Shown here: positions 22,159 through 34,988 of the stretch, one piece after another
Position numbering within the stretch: the stretch's first letter is position 1
How the letters are laid out: the number at the start of each line of letters is the position of its first letter
NCBI GenBank assembly: GCA_946807835.1
Contig: OX327693.1
Coordinates: forward strand, 12,665,501-12,729,500
Reading direction: 5' to 3'
DNA: 64,000 bases
DNA from: Ailanthus altissimus
Lineage: Eukaryota > Streptophyta > Magnoliopsida > Sapindales > Simaroubaceae
Program-made: the position numbers and the translations under genes
The notes under the pieces: model-generated
What the model was told of the DNA's origin: nothing
Database searches by the model: none
The model's input: only the letters and a program-made list of their open reading frames with translations

Positions 22159-25100
22159 ATGTCTTTGACAAATTTACAAATTCCTACACTTGATGTCTCT
22201 GGAAAAAAAATTATCTATCATGAGTATTAAATGCTAAGATACACCTTCAAGCCAATATTTGTAAAAGATAATAGAAAAAGAAAATAATGTGTCCATGTAT
22301 GACAAGTCGAGGGCTATGATTTTCCTTCGTCATTACCTATATAAGATCTCAAAAGCTCAATATTGATGGTAGAGAATCCACAGATCTTTTAGAAAAATCT
22401 AAAAGAAATATATAATCATCAGAAAGATATGTTTCTCCCAAGAACAAGACATGATTGGATAAATTCGAGATTGTAGGATTTTAGATTATTGCTAAATATA
22501 ATTCTACTTTGTTTAGAATCACTTTATAGCTGAAATTGTGTAATAAGAAAGTTATAAAATAAGACATATTAGAGAAGATATTCTCTACATTTCATGTCTC
22601 TAATATTTTTTTGCAGCAATAGTATCATGAACGACAATTTAAAAAAAAAACTCATAATTAATCTCACGTCTTCTGCTTGTTCAACAAAATAATGAGCTCT
22701 TATAAAAAATTATGAATCACATCCAAATGATTCTTAGCCATTCCTAGAAGTAAATATAAATACTCATAATAACATTGAACATGGTCGTAGAAGAGGGAGA
22801 GAATGCAGTTATCACCCTCATAATGGCCATAAATACCAAGAATAAAGAAAATTTACAAGGCGGTAGAAAAACACCAAGATAAAGATAATGGTATAGAGAA
22901 TAAATACCCTAAGTGTTATAAAAAAAATACCTATTATTGATGTGGTACAAAAAGACATTGGTCACGTACATGTCATACCCTAAAGCATCTAGTCGAACTT
23001 TTTAAGGCATTTATCAAGGCAAAAGAAAAGAATATGGAAACAAATCTTATTAATGAATTAGATCTTGTAGATCTTTTCATCTAAATGTCTTAGATCTTTT
23101 CATCTAAACGATCATTAAACTTTAATTAATATCTCTTTGTTAGGTCTTTTTTGTATTTTTTTTTAATGAAATGTAAGTTTTTATAATACTGGTAAAGAAA
23201 TATAACTTTTTGTAAGAATGAAAACGAAATGTAACTTTTTATAATATATTATCTTCATATCTAACATAAACCTTTATTTAATATAAGGAATGAATTATAG
23301 AGATGAATTTGTCAACTTTGGATATGAAAGTTCAGAATGTTTATTTGACTAGCAATGCAACTACACACATTATCCTTCAAGATAAAAAATATTTCTTAAA
23401 TCTAATAATGATTAAATGATAAGTCAATACCAAGTGAAACAAAGTTATATATAATTGAAACTTTATATGTAAATAGATTTAAAAGAAATCTGCTTAGTTT
23501 TAAAGTTATTCGCTGAAATGGATATCACATTAAAATTTTGAGTGAGAATAATACAAAGTATCTCTACATTACTTTCAACATCGTAGACAAGAAATGTATA
23601 TTTGAAAAGCTTCATGCCTTATCCTCTGATTTGTTTTATATATTATAAATGCAATTGAAAGTTATGTAGTAATGAATCGAAAGTTCAATGATCCAAAAAT
23701 GTTAATGTTATGGCATAACTGCCTTGGTCATCCAAGATCAACAATATTGTTCTCATGAAAATTCATTAAAGAGACTGAAGATTTTATTGCTTAATAAGAA
23801 TATTGTACCACTTATAAGATAAACTTATAGTCAAACCATCCATTTCTAAGAATGGTCTAAAATCTCTATCATTTTTACAAATGATCATAGAGATATTTGT
23901 GGACCAATACATCTATCAATTGGACTTTTTCACTATTTTATGGTTTTGATTGATGCATCTGCTTAGTAATTATATTTATTTATTATCTATATAAAATATT
24001 GCATTCGCTAGATTACTAGCACAAATTATTGATTGAGGGCACAATTTCTAAACTAACATACTAAAACTATACATTTAAATAATGCTGGTGAGTTTATATC
24101 TAAAACATTTGATAATTATTGTACATAAGCAAGAATTAATGTAGAACATTTTATGCTACATGTTCACATACAAAATAGATTAGCAGAATCATTAATTAAA
24201 CCACTCTAATTAATTGCACTTACTTTATTAATTCACATCATTACCAATTGCTATATGTGGTAACGCTATTTTGCATGCTGTAACATTAATTTATTTTAAA
24301 TCCATTACATATCATCAATATTCTCCATTACAACTTATACTCAGCTATCAATATGATATATCCAATTTACATACCTTTGGTTGTGTTGTGTATATACCAA
24401 TAGCATCCCACAATGCATTAAGATGGGACATCAACATTGCCTAGGGATTCATGTTAATTTTAACTCATCATCAATTATAAGATATCTTGAACTCTTGATG
24501 GGTGATTTATTTACCAAATTATATATAGATTGTTATTTTGATAAAATGGTATTGCCACCATTAGAGAAAAGAAAAATGCCTTTTGAAGTAAGACATGAAC
24601 TTTCTTAGAAAACGACCACTGTGTCTTATTTAGATCATTGCAAAATTAATTTGAATATGAGGTGTGAAGGATTGTTCATCTTTAAAGAATTATAAATGAA
24701 TTACTAAATGCATTTATAGATGCATTAAAAGTAATCAAGTCATATACTAGCTGCCAATACACTAACCTGAGTAATTGTTCCTGTAGAATAATCTAATCAA
24801 AATGTAGCAAATGAATTATTTGCTGCATGCTAAAAGCGTGGCAGACCACTTATTCAAAATATATTGTTTCATAGAAAAAGAAAGTGAAAAAACAAATCCT
24901 GTTGAAAATAATGCGCGAGCCAATAAATCCATAAGCTCTAAATCACTAACATTAGAAGAGTTAATGTACCTGAAGAGACAATTTTCTCAAGAAACAAGTC
25001 TCTGAAGAGACATTAGCCCTAAAAGAGGTATAAGAATTTCAAATGAAAAAAATGATACAAATTATACTTATACATGAGAAATGTGAAAATGTGATAAAAT

Positions 25101-28100
25101 AATTGTCAACGATGTGTTCTCATTTACAGTAGACATTAAAATTATGAATGATGATTTTGAGCCACAATCTATTGATGAGTGCAAAAAAAAAAAGATATAA
25201 CTGTCTCTAATAGAAAAAAGTAATTCAAGCAGAGTTAACTTATCTAGCAAAGCTTGAAGTATTTGGACCTATAGTCCGAACACCTGAAGATGTCAAACTC
25301 ATGGACATAAATGAATTTTTGTACAAAAATATAACAAAAACAATGAGGTCACCAGATACAAAGTAAAATGTATTGCTAAAGGTTTCTCACAAAGACTTGG
25401 TATTCATTATGATGAAACTTATTCCCCTATAATGAACACAATTACATTTAAATTTTTAATAAGCTTGGCAATCTTAAATTTTTTTTATATACGTCTTATA
25501 GATATAGTGACAACTTATCTATATAGAACATTTAACATAGATATTTATATGAAATTCTATGAAGGATTCAACATGCTTGAAGCATATAATCACAATTTGT
25601 ATTCAATCAAGCTGCATAGATCTTTTTATGGATTAAAACAATCTGAGCTCATATGGTACAACAACCTAAGTGAATACTTGGTCAAAGAATGATATATTAA
25701 TGACTCAATATGTTCATATGTATTTGTAAAGAAGTCAGACTCTAAGTTTGCTATTATGGCTGCATATTTGGATGACGTGAATCTGATTGTAACTCCTAAA
25801 AAACTCTTAAAAATTATAAAATACTTAAAAAGAGAATTAAAAATGAAAGACTTGGGAAATATTAAATATTATCTTAACTTGCAGATCGAGCATAAATTAA
25901 CGGAATCTTTATCCATTAATCTACCTATATTGAAAAGATTTTAAAAAAAAAGATTCAATATGAATAAAACTCATCTGTTAAGTATCCGTATAGTTGTTCA
26001 ATCTCTTGATCATAAAAAGGTTTCATTCCGTCCTAAAGAAGATGATGAGAAGATACTTGATAAAAAAGTATCATATCTAAATAAATTTGTATTTTATTAT
26101 ATCTAGTCTAATGCACCAGATTGAACTTAGCTTTCGCAATAAACTTACTAGAAATATTTAATTTTGCACCAACTCAGCATTATTAGAATGGCATTAAATA
26201 TATATTTTGTTACCTTTATAGAACAATACATTTGAGACTATTTTATTCTAATGAACCTACAGAAGAATTAGATCTAGTTGGTTATGAAGATATTGGGTAC
26301 TTATCTAATCCTCATAAAGCATGATCGCAAACATGATATATTTTATATTTAATAATACAATAATTTCGCCATCTACAAAGCAAATCTTTGTTGCTATCTC
26401 CTCCAATCACTTTAAGATTCTTGCACTATATAAAAAAATAGGGAATACATATGGTTGCAATATATCATTTATCACACCCAAAGTGCATGCAATATACCTT
26501 TTGCAATAGATATTCCAACTATAATAAATGAAGACAATGTTACTTGTATTGTTCAAGTTAGAAGCGAATACATCAATGGAGATAGAACCAAATATATTTT
26601 TATCCAAAATTCTTCTATTGTCACGCCCCAGACCCAAAAGATCCGACACACGACATCACTTACATTCATTCACTGCATGTGCACTCATAAATAATATTAC
26701 ACAAAATTTTCAACTTTCATTCAACACAGGAATCCTTAGCAAGTTGCTAGTAAGTTCAACACTAAAATCAACCATAACCTAACATATAAATATAAACTTC
26801 TCTTGACAATATTTAAACATTCATTTCAATTTCTTTCAGAATTATAGCAATTGAATTATGACTGGGACAATTATTAAACCGGAGATACGCAGAGTTTTCT
26901 CAGAGATTAATACTCTACTACGTCACCAGTAGCAACTTTGTTACTGGGAGCCCAGAATATATCCATTGCAAATTCTTACTTAAAATCATCCAATAACCAC
27001 ACTTTATAAAACTTAAACCAAATCCAATCCACACACAATGAAATAATACATAAGTATTTATTCAATAGGGACAAATCAAATATCATATCCCACGTGTCCC
27101 CAAATGAAACACTCGGTAACCTAGCAACTTAGGAAACCCAAGAAACAGCAGAAGCCTTGCCAAATCCGCTAAGCACACATGCACCTTATTTACCTGAAAT
27201 CACCATAAACTATAATGAGTATAAAACTCAGTAAGCATACTAGTTTTTCATATATCAAATACAAACACATATATGTACACAATGCATATGTATGATATAT
27301 TGTGATCAATCAAAATCATAATCTTATCAAATCATATATCATGTAAGCGCTTACACATTCTTTCAAAACACATAATAGGAATACCATCACTCAACTACTA
27401 CTTAGTAGGACTTACATATCACATATCACATAATGAGCCAAATGTCACTCGTAGGTGACATACCGTATGAGAAGAATAGTACAAGTGAGGTCTTGAAATT
27501 ACACATATATAATGCTCATGCCCGAAGGTAAAAGCCAAACCCTCACCCTGATCATCGGTGAGTCCTCTCACATGCACCAATACGCCACCACACGAATGTG
27601 ATGACTCACACTTCCTTTAGGTACCAATAGGATCCTCCCTACATACGGAACACATAACATATACCAATCCCGAAGGAAAGGCCACACATAAAGGCTCCAC
27701 AAATCACATAAAATGCCTACTAAGTTAACAGTGAGTTCAAGTACCCTCAAAACACAAAATATTTCTCATGGACATATTACACTTCAAAAGCTTTCTTTGT
27801 TAAACATATCTTATTTTGAAAGCTCACTTTCAAAAACACATGTATGTCATGTATGTCCATGCTCACATTCATAAATACATATCTTCACATTTCATATCAA
27901 AATATACTTTGACATTACATAAACATATTCTTAGCCACAATTACAAAATCATTCATAACACTTACTATGTTTATTGTGATTCTAGTAAAAAGTCTAGTAT
28001 ACTTACCTCTTAACACTTTCAGCTACAAGGCTTAAATCTCCTTAACCTATCAATGGAGATTAATCCTTTCATAAGCCTCACAATTCACACAAAATACTTT

Positions 28101-29640
28101 AAATACCTTACAAAATTATACACAATGCATTTATCACATCAAATTGGTCTAAATACTTAGTTTCTCAAAACCTGTCATTCTGACCACTTACACTTAACAA
28201 AATTTTTTAATAAATCAAATGATGTCCAATTACTCCAAAATCAGAATATATCATTCTTGACTCATATATCCTTCTTATATATGAATATTATATCAAAATT
28301 CCTACACAATCCATTCCATACATACCATCAAATCCAAACTACTAACCTGACAGGATCAAGATACTTACTGAACAGTATTCAATCTCCCAATTTTATAAAA
28401 TCATATACTAACTCAAAAATTATAAAATTACCACATAATTACTCTTAACACATATCTCAGTCCATGATAAATATTTCACTTCCAAATCACTGCCAAAAGT
28501 ATTTTAAAACTATTTTATTCCATAGCTTTAAAAATCTGTTAATCAAATACTACAATGAGCTAATACACTTTAAAAATCATAACATTTCAACCACATTGAT
28601 CTAAATTCTCAATTCCGAGTATATCATATTAGACATACAAACTTATCATATTTCACAAATTCGTAATTTTTGAAGATCATTTAGTAGGAAAAAAATTATT
28701 TTCCACTGTATTATACTGTTTACACAGGAAATTTCCAGAATTTCAGGGTCATTTTAGTAAATTCACAAAAAATTCAATTTCCAGAATTTTGAATCGATTC
28801 AAAGTCTCAGATAATCCTAAACTTGTCTAATTTCATATACTCAAAATTCAAAACCAGAATCGAATTACAAAAATTTATAAAATTCCTAGATCAAGAGACT
28901 ATCAAGCAGAAATTTCACAATTCATCATGATTTATCAAGCTATCTTATAGATCATCATCAATTCTCACAATATCAAACGAAATACACATCAAATCCTCAA
29001 TTATACATATTTTCAGAAATCAAAACTTAAAGAAATTAACTTAATTAACACCAATAAATTGATAATTAGTTGTGATATACCTCTAAAGATCCAAAATTTC
29101 AATTTCTTCTTCTTTTTCTTCTTCTTCTTCTCTTTCTCTCTCCTCTATTTCTCTCTTCTCTCTCTTAAAATGGGTAGCTCGACCTAAAAATGGTAAATTA
29201 GGGTTCAAAAGTGTATTTTTATACTAAGAGGCTAATTTTTAGTATTTACGAATTTGCCCCCAAAACTTTCAAAGTATAACAATTTGGTCCCTAAAATAAA
29301 TCTAAAGTCATACAAATAAACCCAATACTAATCGTATATCCTTAACCTATAAAAACATTACTAATAACAATATATAATTCAAGTATCACCAACATACAAA
29401 TAAAATAAGTATATTTATACATATATAAATACTTATTCTTACCAGTCGTGGATACTGGTTACTACATCTATACTTATAAGCTGCAGTAAAGTAAAAAGGT
29501 TGATGTTAAATAGATACACTCTGCTGACAATTTTATAATCTATTCACCAAATCTTTGCTAACATCAACTTTTAAAAAATTGGTTTACAAAATTAGCATAC
29601 GTTAACTCAACAAATTGACAAACTGATGGATGTTATTTTG
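22159..29640 (+). pseudogene. Copia-2 gag-pol remnant
   Basis: Gag starts MSLTNLQIPTLDVSGKK (22159-22209). A zinc-knuckle relic YYxCGTKRHWSRTC lies near 22931-22972. Pre-integrase MLWHNCLGHPRSTI is near 23706-23745. Integrase wording (DxxGPIHLSxG) is near 23890-23930. Reverse transcriptase has GFSQRLGIHYDETYSPIM near 25381-25434, DIYMKFYEGFNMLEAYNHNL, SFYGLKQSELIWYNNLSEYL and a changed active-site box YLDDVNLIVTP (25768-25800). The RNase H includes TKQIFVAISSNHFKILAL near 26357-26410, then DRTKYIF and PKFFY, broken at 26618 and resumed at 29472 with TYKLQ and VDVKQIHSADNFIDLFTKSL. Many stops and frameshifts. The lineage within Copia is not assigned. Confidence 0.8.
26619..29466 (-). mobile_element. 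2848 bp solo LTR inside Copia-2 RNase H
   Basis: On the plus strand it starts TGTCACGCCCCAGACCC and ends ATACTGGTTACTACA, flanked by the perfect duplication TCTAT (26614-26618 and 29467-29471). Removing it rejoins the Copia-2 RNase H frame. The termini, read in reverse, are TGTAGTAACC..GGGGCGTGACA, the form of LTRs of plant chromovirus (Tekay/Del-like) Gypsy elements, so it probably lies on the minus strand. It has no coding potential and no second LTR, so it is a solo LTR left by recombination. A pyrimidine-rich run lies at 29103-29165. The family call is an inference from the termini and length. Confidence 0.88.
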
Positions 29641-29905
29641 AGGGAAAGCATTTAATTAGGGGAGCACATTGTTTTAAGCAATGAATTATATCAATTATAA
29701 ACGTGCACTGTACTCTTTCTTTTTTCTTTCGATCAGGTTTTATCCTACTAAATTTTACTAGTAAGGTTTTTAATGAGACAAGATTAAGTACATTTACTAC
29801 CATCGTATATAATAAAGTTGTATTTATTTTGCTTAGTTTTTGTGCAATTGGATTTATTCTTAGCAATATAAATTACAAAAAAAGTGATAAAATCCAAGGA
29901 GGAGT

Positions 29906-31266
29906 TGATGGGTGTAAATTAGACATATATTTAAATCTCAAATTATCATGAAAATTGTATGTTTTCGAATAATTTCAAAATTATTTATACTTTGAATGTT
30001 GTTTTTATAGATTTTAGGCATCATGATAGGGAAAAGCATGAAATGGGAGCAAAAAGGGCAAAGATTCCAAAAATGAGATGAACGCACAGTGTTCACCATT
30101 GAAAGCCCCAGCGTTCATGAGCTATGATGAACGTTGCATGTTGAAGAAGAAGAACAACGAGTGCAATTTCTAGAACCTCTGCCATTTGAGCCAAACAAGA
30201 GAATGCCACAGTGTCTAAAGGAATGTGGCAGTGTTGAAGAAGAAGAATACCGCGACGTTAGGGCAATAAATGAGAGAATGTCCCATCGTTCACAAAATAA
30301 TGTCGCGGTGTTGAGCTACATTTTAGAACTATAAAAGCTCAACTTTTGGAACCCATGAAAGGCTTAGCCAGCCCCGTCTCGCCCTTAACCTAACCCTAAC
30401 TCAGTCCGAACCCATAAATTTTCTCCATATTATGCAATAAAAACATTTAAAGATATTTTTTAGGGAGATTATATAATTAAGAGCATTTTGGCTAATTATT
30501 GAAGGTATCAACAAATATCAATGATGATTGGAGACCATCTTGTCTTCATGAATTCGGTTTAGATTAGTTATATCATGATTTATTATCGTTATTTAGCCAT
30601 GAACTCTTATTATGTGATGTAATTCTATTGTCTAGAATTATAGTCCTAAACTCAATATGTGTACTTGAACTGTTTTATCCAATTATTATTAACTCAATTA
30701 TTTTTCAATTTGTAGTTATTAATGCTTTCAATATGCTAAGAATAGTAATTAGATGATTAAAGAATACTTGGATAAACTTGAAAAGGGCATCCTAGTGTTT
30801 AGATCTAGATAACTTGATGCATAATTATAGAGTAATATCTATAGGTTTCGATATAGGATAGAAATATATTATATGACATGTATGGTCAATATAACTTATT
30901 CGTAATAAACCTTGATTTATTCAAATTACCATAGGAATATAAGAATTCGATAGATTAAAGTATAATCGCTCAACTATCAAAAGAGACTTGCAGGCTAATA
31001 ATTAAACTGAGAGATAAATAATTGGGATAACAAAATCATATTGAGAGATAGTTATAGTCTTAGATACTTTTTCATATAGTGATTGCTCTTTATTATTTGC
31101 TAAATTGGGGTTGATTAACATTATCAGTGTTTAGTTTTAGTGTAAACAAATTTAATTAATATTTTTTTGAAAAAAGGTAAGGAGACACCATTTTAGTACT
31201 TAGTTAAGAATATGCACAAATTTCTTGTAAGATTGATACTCTACTCATCATTCTATTACTTGTTCA
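29906..31266 (+). mobile_element. Family X LTR, copy C
   Basis: Begins TGATGGGTGTAAATT and shows the same order of blocks as copy A: a GC-rich module region (about 30080-30310), a TCATGATTTATTAT block (about 30570), ACTCAATATGTGT (30650), CATGTATGGTCAATA (30877), ACCATAGGAATATA (30928) and a terminal TTCTATTACTTGTTCA near 31251-31266. Its left edge touches the Copia-2 polypurine tract. Its right edge runs into the hAT element, so no target duplication could be confirmed and the 3' end is approximate. Confidence 0.65.
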
Positions 31267-31884
31267 TAAATATTATAAGGTGGTGAGACGAGGCAGTGGA
31301 TTCCACTCCAGATATGACAAATGAGTCATGCAGTGCCAACACGGCCCAAGAAAAATTAGCCTTGGCACGAAAACCTGGGCCAGGCCCAACACAGTCCACT
31401 AGCACGGCATAAAGTTATGCCATGTCGTGTTGGCGCGGTTGGCCCATAGGCCATTTTAATTTTTTTTTAAGCTTTGAAAAAGAAAAATATAATGAAAGGT
31501 TGTTGCAGCAGGCAGTAGCCTGTAAGTAGACACAGCAAAAAAAAATTTATTAATGTTTTTTAGACCATTGATCAATGATCTAAGGGATGGATGGGGCTGG
31601 CTCGGTTGGGTGTCTTATAAAAGGCACCCTTAACTCAATTCAAATCCTCCTAATTCTTCCCTTGATTTATTTCAACTCTATTTAAAAATTATATTCTCTC
31701 AAATTATTTATTTATTTTTTCAATTTTGATTTATCTAATTACATTTTTTATTATCCATACAATGATAAGTTTCAATCCCAATACTCCAAATAAATTTAAA
31801 GATATTTCAATCTCATCATAAAAAAGTTCTAGTAGTCAATCTGCTTCCATAACTTAAAATGTTGAAAGTATTATAAAATTAAAA

Positions 31885-33240
31885 AGAGGGCGAACATCGG
31901 ATGTTTGAAATTTTTTTTACATTGGAGAATCATACAAATCTAGTTTCTGAAAGAATTGAAGTAAAAGCTATTTGTAAGTTTTGTGGTAAAGCCTTAAATA
32001 CCAAAATGGTTCATGGTACCAGGCATTTGAATTGACATGCCAAGACAGGTTTACAGAAATATGGTCTAAATAAGTTAACTCAAATTCAACTTACCTAAAA
32101 TTAGGGGTGGGCACGGTCCGGTTCCGTCTGGGTTTTTGCAAAATCGAACCGAATCGATTCAGTTCAGTTTTTTAGAAAAATAAAACCAAAATCGATTTTT
32201 TTAATGAGAAAAATCAAACCGGTTTTTTTCGGTTCGATCCGGTTCTGTTTTTTTATTTTTTATTTTAAATTATGAATTTTTTTTAATTTTTGGTCTGATT
32301 TTTCTAGTTTTTTTCCTATTTGTTTCGCTTTTTTTCGGTGAAAAAAATTGAACCGGATCAGTTGATTTTTTTCCCAAAAAAACCAAATCAATTTTTTAAA
32401 TAAAAAAAACCGGACCGAACCGAACCGGCCGGTTCGGTTCGGTTTTTCGATTTTCGATTTATTTTGCCCACCCTTACCTAAAATACTCCTGGAGGAAGTC
32501 TTTTTAGATTCTAGTATAATTAACAGCGCATGTGTACTAGATTGGTTAGATACATTGCAGTACGTAAAAAATCTCTCTCATTTACCGAAAACGAAAGGTA
32601 TGAGAAATTTATAAAAAAATACATTCAACCCAATTTTTCTCATGTTCATAGAAATACTGTTAAAAATTTGATATTTTTATTGTATTTATAGATAGTAAAT
32701 AAAAACTAATAGATGAAACCTCGCAATTTCAAAAAGTGTTTGTTATTACTTCTTATTGTTGGACGAGTACTAATAATTTGGGGTATATTTGTGTTACACT
32801 GTATTATATTGGTAATGTATTTTTTTTACAAAAAAAAATTATTATTTTTTATGAATTGGAACATCCACACACAATATATTATTTTTAGTTCTTTTAATGA
32901 ATATTTTAAAAGAATTTTATATTGTTGACAAATTTATTAGTATTACTTTTGATAATGCAAGTACAAATATTGTAGCTATAAATTTATTTTCAATTCAATT
33001 CATACCTACACGTGGTTCAATATTTTTTATTTGAGGTATTTTTGTCATATTTTTAATTTAATTTTTCAAGATGGTTTAAATATAATTAATTCTCAAATTG
33101 AAAAAAATTAGAAAAGTAATAAATTTTATTACTTCATTATCTCTAGATGACAAGAATTTAAAATTATTTTAAATAATTTTAGAATGGATAGTAAAATGTT
33201 CAAACTTGACATAAAAATTCGTTAGAATGCCACATATATA
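31885..33240 (+). pseudogene. hAT transposase relic with BED zinc finger
   Basis: The BED zinc finger is readable near 31960-32040 as AICKFCGKALNTKMVHGTRH, followed by a stop where an arginine or histidine is expected and then HAKTGLQKYG. After the MITE, shifted frames give FIKKYIQPNFSHVHRNTV (32610-32663), TSTNNLGYICVTLYYI and RxDSKMFKLDIKIRxNATYI (33180-33240), wording typical of RICESLEEPER/Ac-like transposases (catalytic-domain neighbourhood). The dimerisation domain is not readable downstream. Many stops, so it is dead. Confidence 0.75.
32102..32476. mobile_element. 375 bp hAT-type MITE in the hAT transposase relic
   Basis: Inverted ends TAGGGGTGGGCA and TGCCCACCCTTA, flanked by the perfect 8 bp duplication CCTAAAAT (32094-32101 and 32477-32484). 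The 8 bp duplication is the hAT hallmark. Inside are runs built from CGGTTCGGTT-like words on both arms, so much of it could fold back. Non-coding. Confidence 0.92.
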
Positions 33241-34639
33241 ATAGTAAAATCTTATGTAGATTTTAGTAATTATATTTTATATTATTATAATAATAAAATG
33301 AAAGACAATATACTAACTAATGATGATTGAAAATTTATATTTTACTATATACATTTTTATAAGTATTTAATAATGTCACGTTAACATGTTCATGTGTATA
33401 TCAACCTTTATCTTCTATTGCTTTTTACATATATAATATTAGTGATGCTTTATTAAATATAAATATAATTCTATATTTTTTATATTTGCATTGTTATAGA
33501 GATTAAATTCTAAAAATATTAGAGAAAAATTCTTATGTTATTTATTTGTGCAGCCATAATGAATTCCATAATTAATTGGTCTATGTAAAAGTTTTAATTA
33601 TTTATTATAATTAAATAATTATAATTTCATCACATAATTATTTATTTTTTATAAGAATAAATTTAGACCAACTGTAATGATAGAAAAAACACATGATCAG
33701 CCTATGTTATGATCAGGCTACTTGGACTATTTTGTTGAAAGATAAAAGAAATGTAGGTTCTTGTTTTGATATTTCTACTATTTTTGAATTAAAAAATTTA
33801 TTGATACTAACTACTCTTCTATATTAAGTACATAACAGTAAAGAAAATTTAATATTTTGTCATGGTGAAAATCAAACGAATTGTGTTATCCATATTGATT
33901 CGAGATCTACTAACACTTCTGGTATCCATTGTAGTATCGAAATCTGCTCTTAATACATGAAGTAAAATATTATATGAGAGCTGATTAAGATTGGCATAAA
34001 AAACTTTGTAAACTTTACTGTATGTAAAAGATTGGGAAAAACAAAAGATCAAAAGCAAAATTGGTAAGAAAAGATGGTCAAAGATTTTTAGAATTTTTAA
34101 CTTTGAGATTTGATCATTAAAATTTAAAAATAAAAATTTGTATTATAACTATAATAATGTAATAAAAGTTGAATTTGTAAATGATAGAAGTTCAATAGGT
34201 GCCAACCTAGTTGGGTGTATTATAATTATAGTGATGTAAATTGGACTATTTATTTTTGTATTTGTATTTAATAATTTTAAATTTATAATAATATCAATAA
34301 GTTTTTATCTTTAATGAAATTGTAATTTCAAATTTTCAATTATAAATTTATGATTATAGCACAATTTTAAATTTTTAATTCAATATAAATTATAAATTTA
34401 TAATATCAATTGTTATTACAATTATTCATTTTAATTGTTATTATAATTAAAATAATTGTAATTAAAATTTTTATAATATTTGTAAAAAAATATTTATAAA
34501 TTATTTAAAAAATATTTTAAAAAATAATACAATTCATTGACTGTGCCGTATCGAGCACGTGACCCATAATAGACCCGTGCCAACATGGTACGAGGGATCG
34601 TAATGTGCTATTCAACGGAACACACCATTTACCACCTCC

Positions 34640-34988
34640 ATCACTTCATCTTAATTATATACGTGTGATCTCTAATATTTGAGGTATTTTTACATTTTAT
34701 ATTGTTTATTTATAACAAAATTATAATTTTTTCTCGTAAATAATCCCATCTAATTCCCTCTGAGTCAGCACCTCGCGTGACGCTATCAACAAAACAAAAT
34801 GTTGACAAGTACATAAAATAAAAGAAAAAACATAAACAGAATGCGAAAGTACAACAATACACGGAGAAAGTAAAATCATTCCCTCAAAAAAAAAAAAAAG
34901 AAGTAAAATCATTAAAAACAGAACAGAACCGAACTGAACAACGTTGAAGATCGGACCACCGCAAAAATAGAAATCGACTGCAAGAGAG
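34640..34988 (+). promoter_or_regulatory. Upstream region and 5' leader of the DnaJ gene
   Basis: Only about 350 bp separate the hAT end from the DnaJ start codon, so the core promoter must lie here or overlap transposon sequence. AT-rich up to about 34900, then a purine-rich leader before the ATG. No clear TATA box could be assigned with confidence. Confidence 0.4.

Larger units (their letters stand above)
21332..29905 (+). mobile_element. Copia-2: decayed Copia retrotransposon with a nested solo LTR
   Basis: A probable 5' LTR begins TGTTATACATATATAG at 21332 and fades near 21760; it has no clear primer-binding site. The leader contains 'gaggctatgcctctt' and 'ggcgatgcctctt' words. Gag begins at 22159, pol domains follow in Copia order, and the C-terminal RNase H is split by a 2.85 kb solo LTR. 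A polypurine tract CCAAGGAGGAGT ends at 29905. No recognisable 3' LTR of its own follows; a family X LTR starts at the next base. The left end is approximate. Confidence 0.75.
31277..34639 (+). mobile_element. Decayed hAT transposon
   Basis: Ends carry a short inverted repeat (AAGGTGGTGA at the left, the complement of TTACCACCTCC at the right) and the subterminal words GTGCCAACACGGCCC (31333) and CCCGTGCCAACATGG (34575), as in many plant hAT elements. Inside is a hAT transposase relic on the plus strand. An 8 bp target duplication was not found, so borders are good to a few bases only. The element carries a MITE at 32102-32476. Confidence 0.65.

Noticed and set aside
27568..28448. Open frames inside the 2.85 kb solo LTR
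   Set aside because: No recognisable retrotransposon domain in any of them; the region is non-coding LTR.
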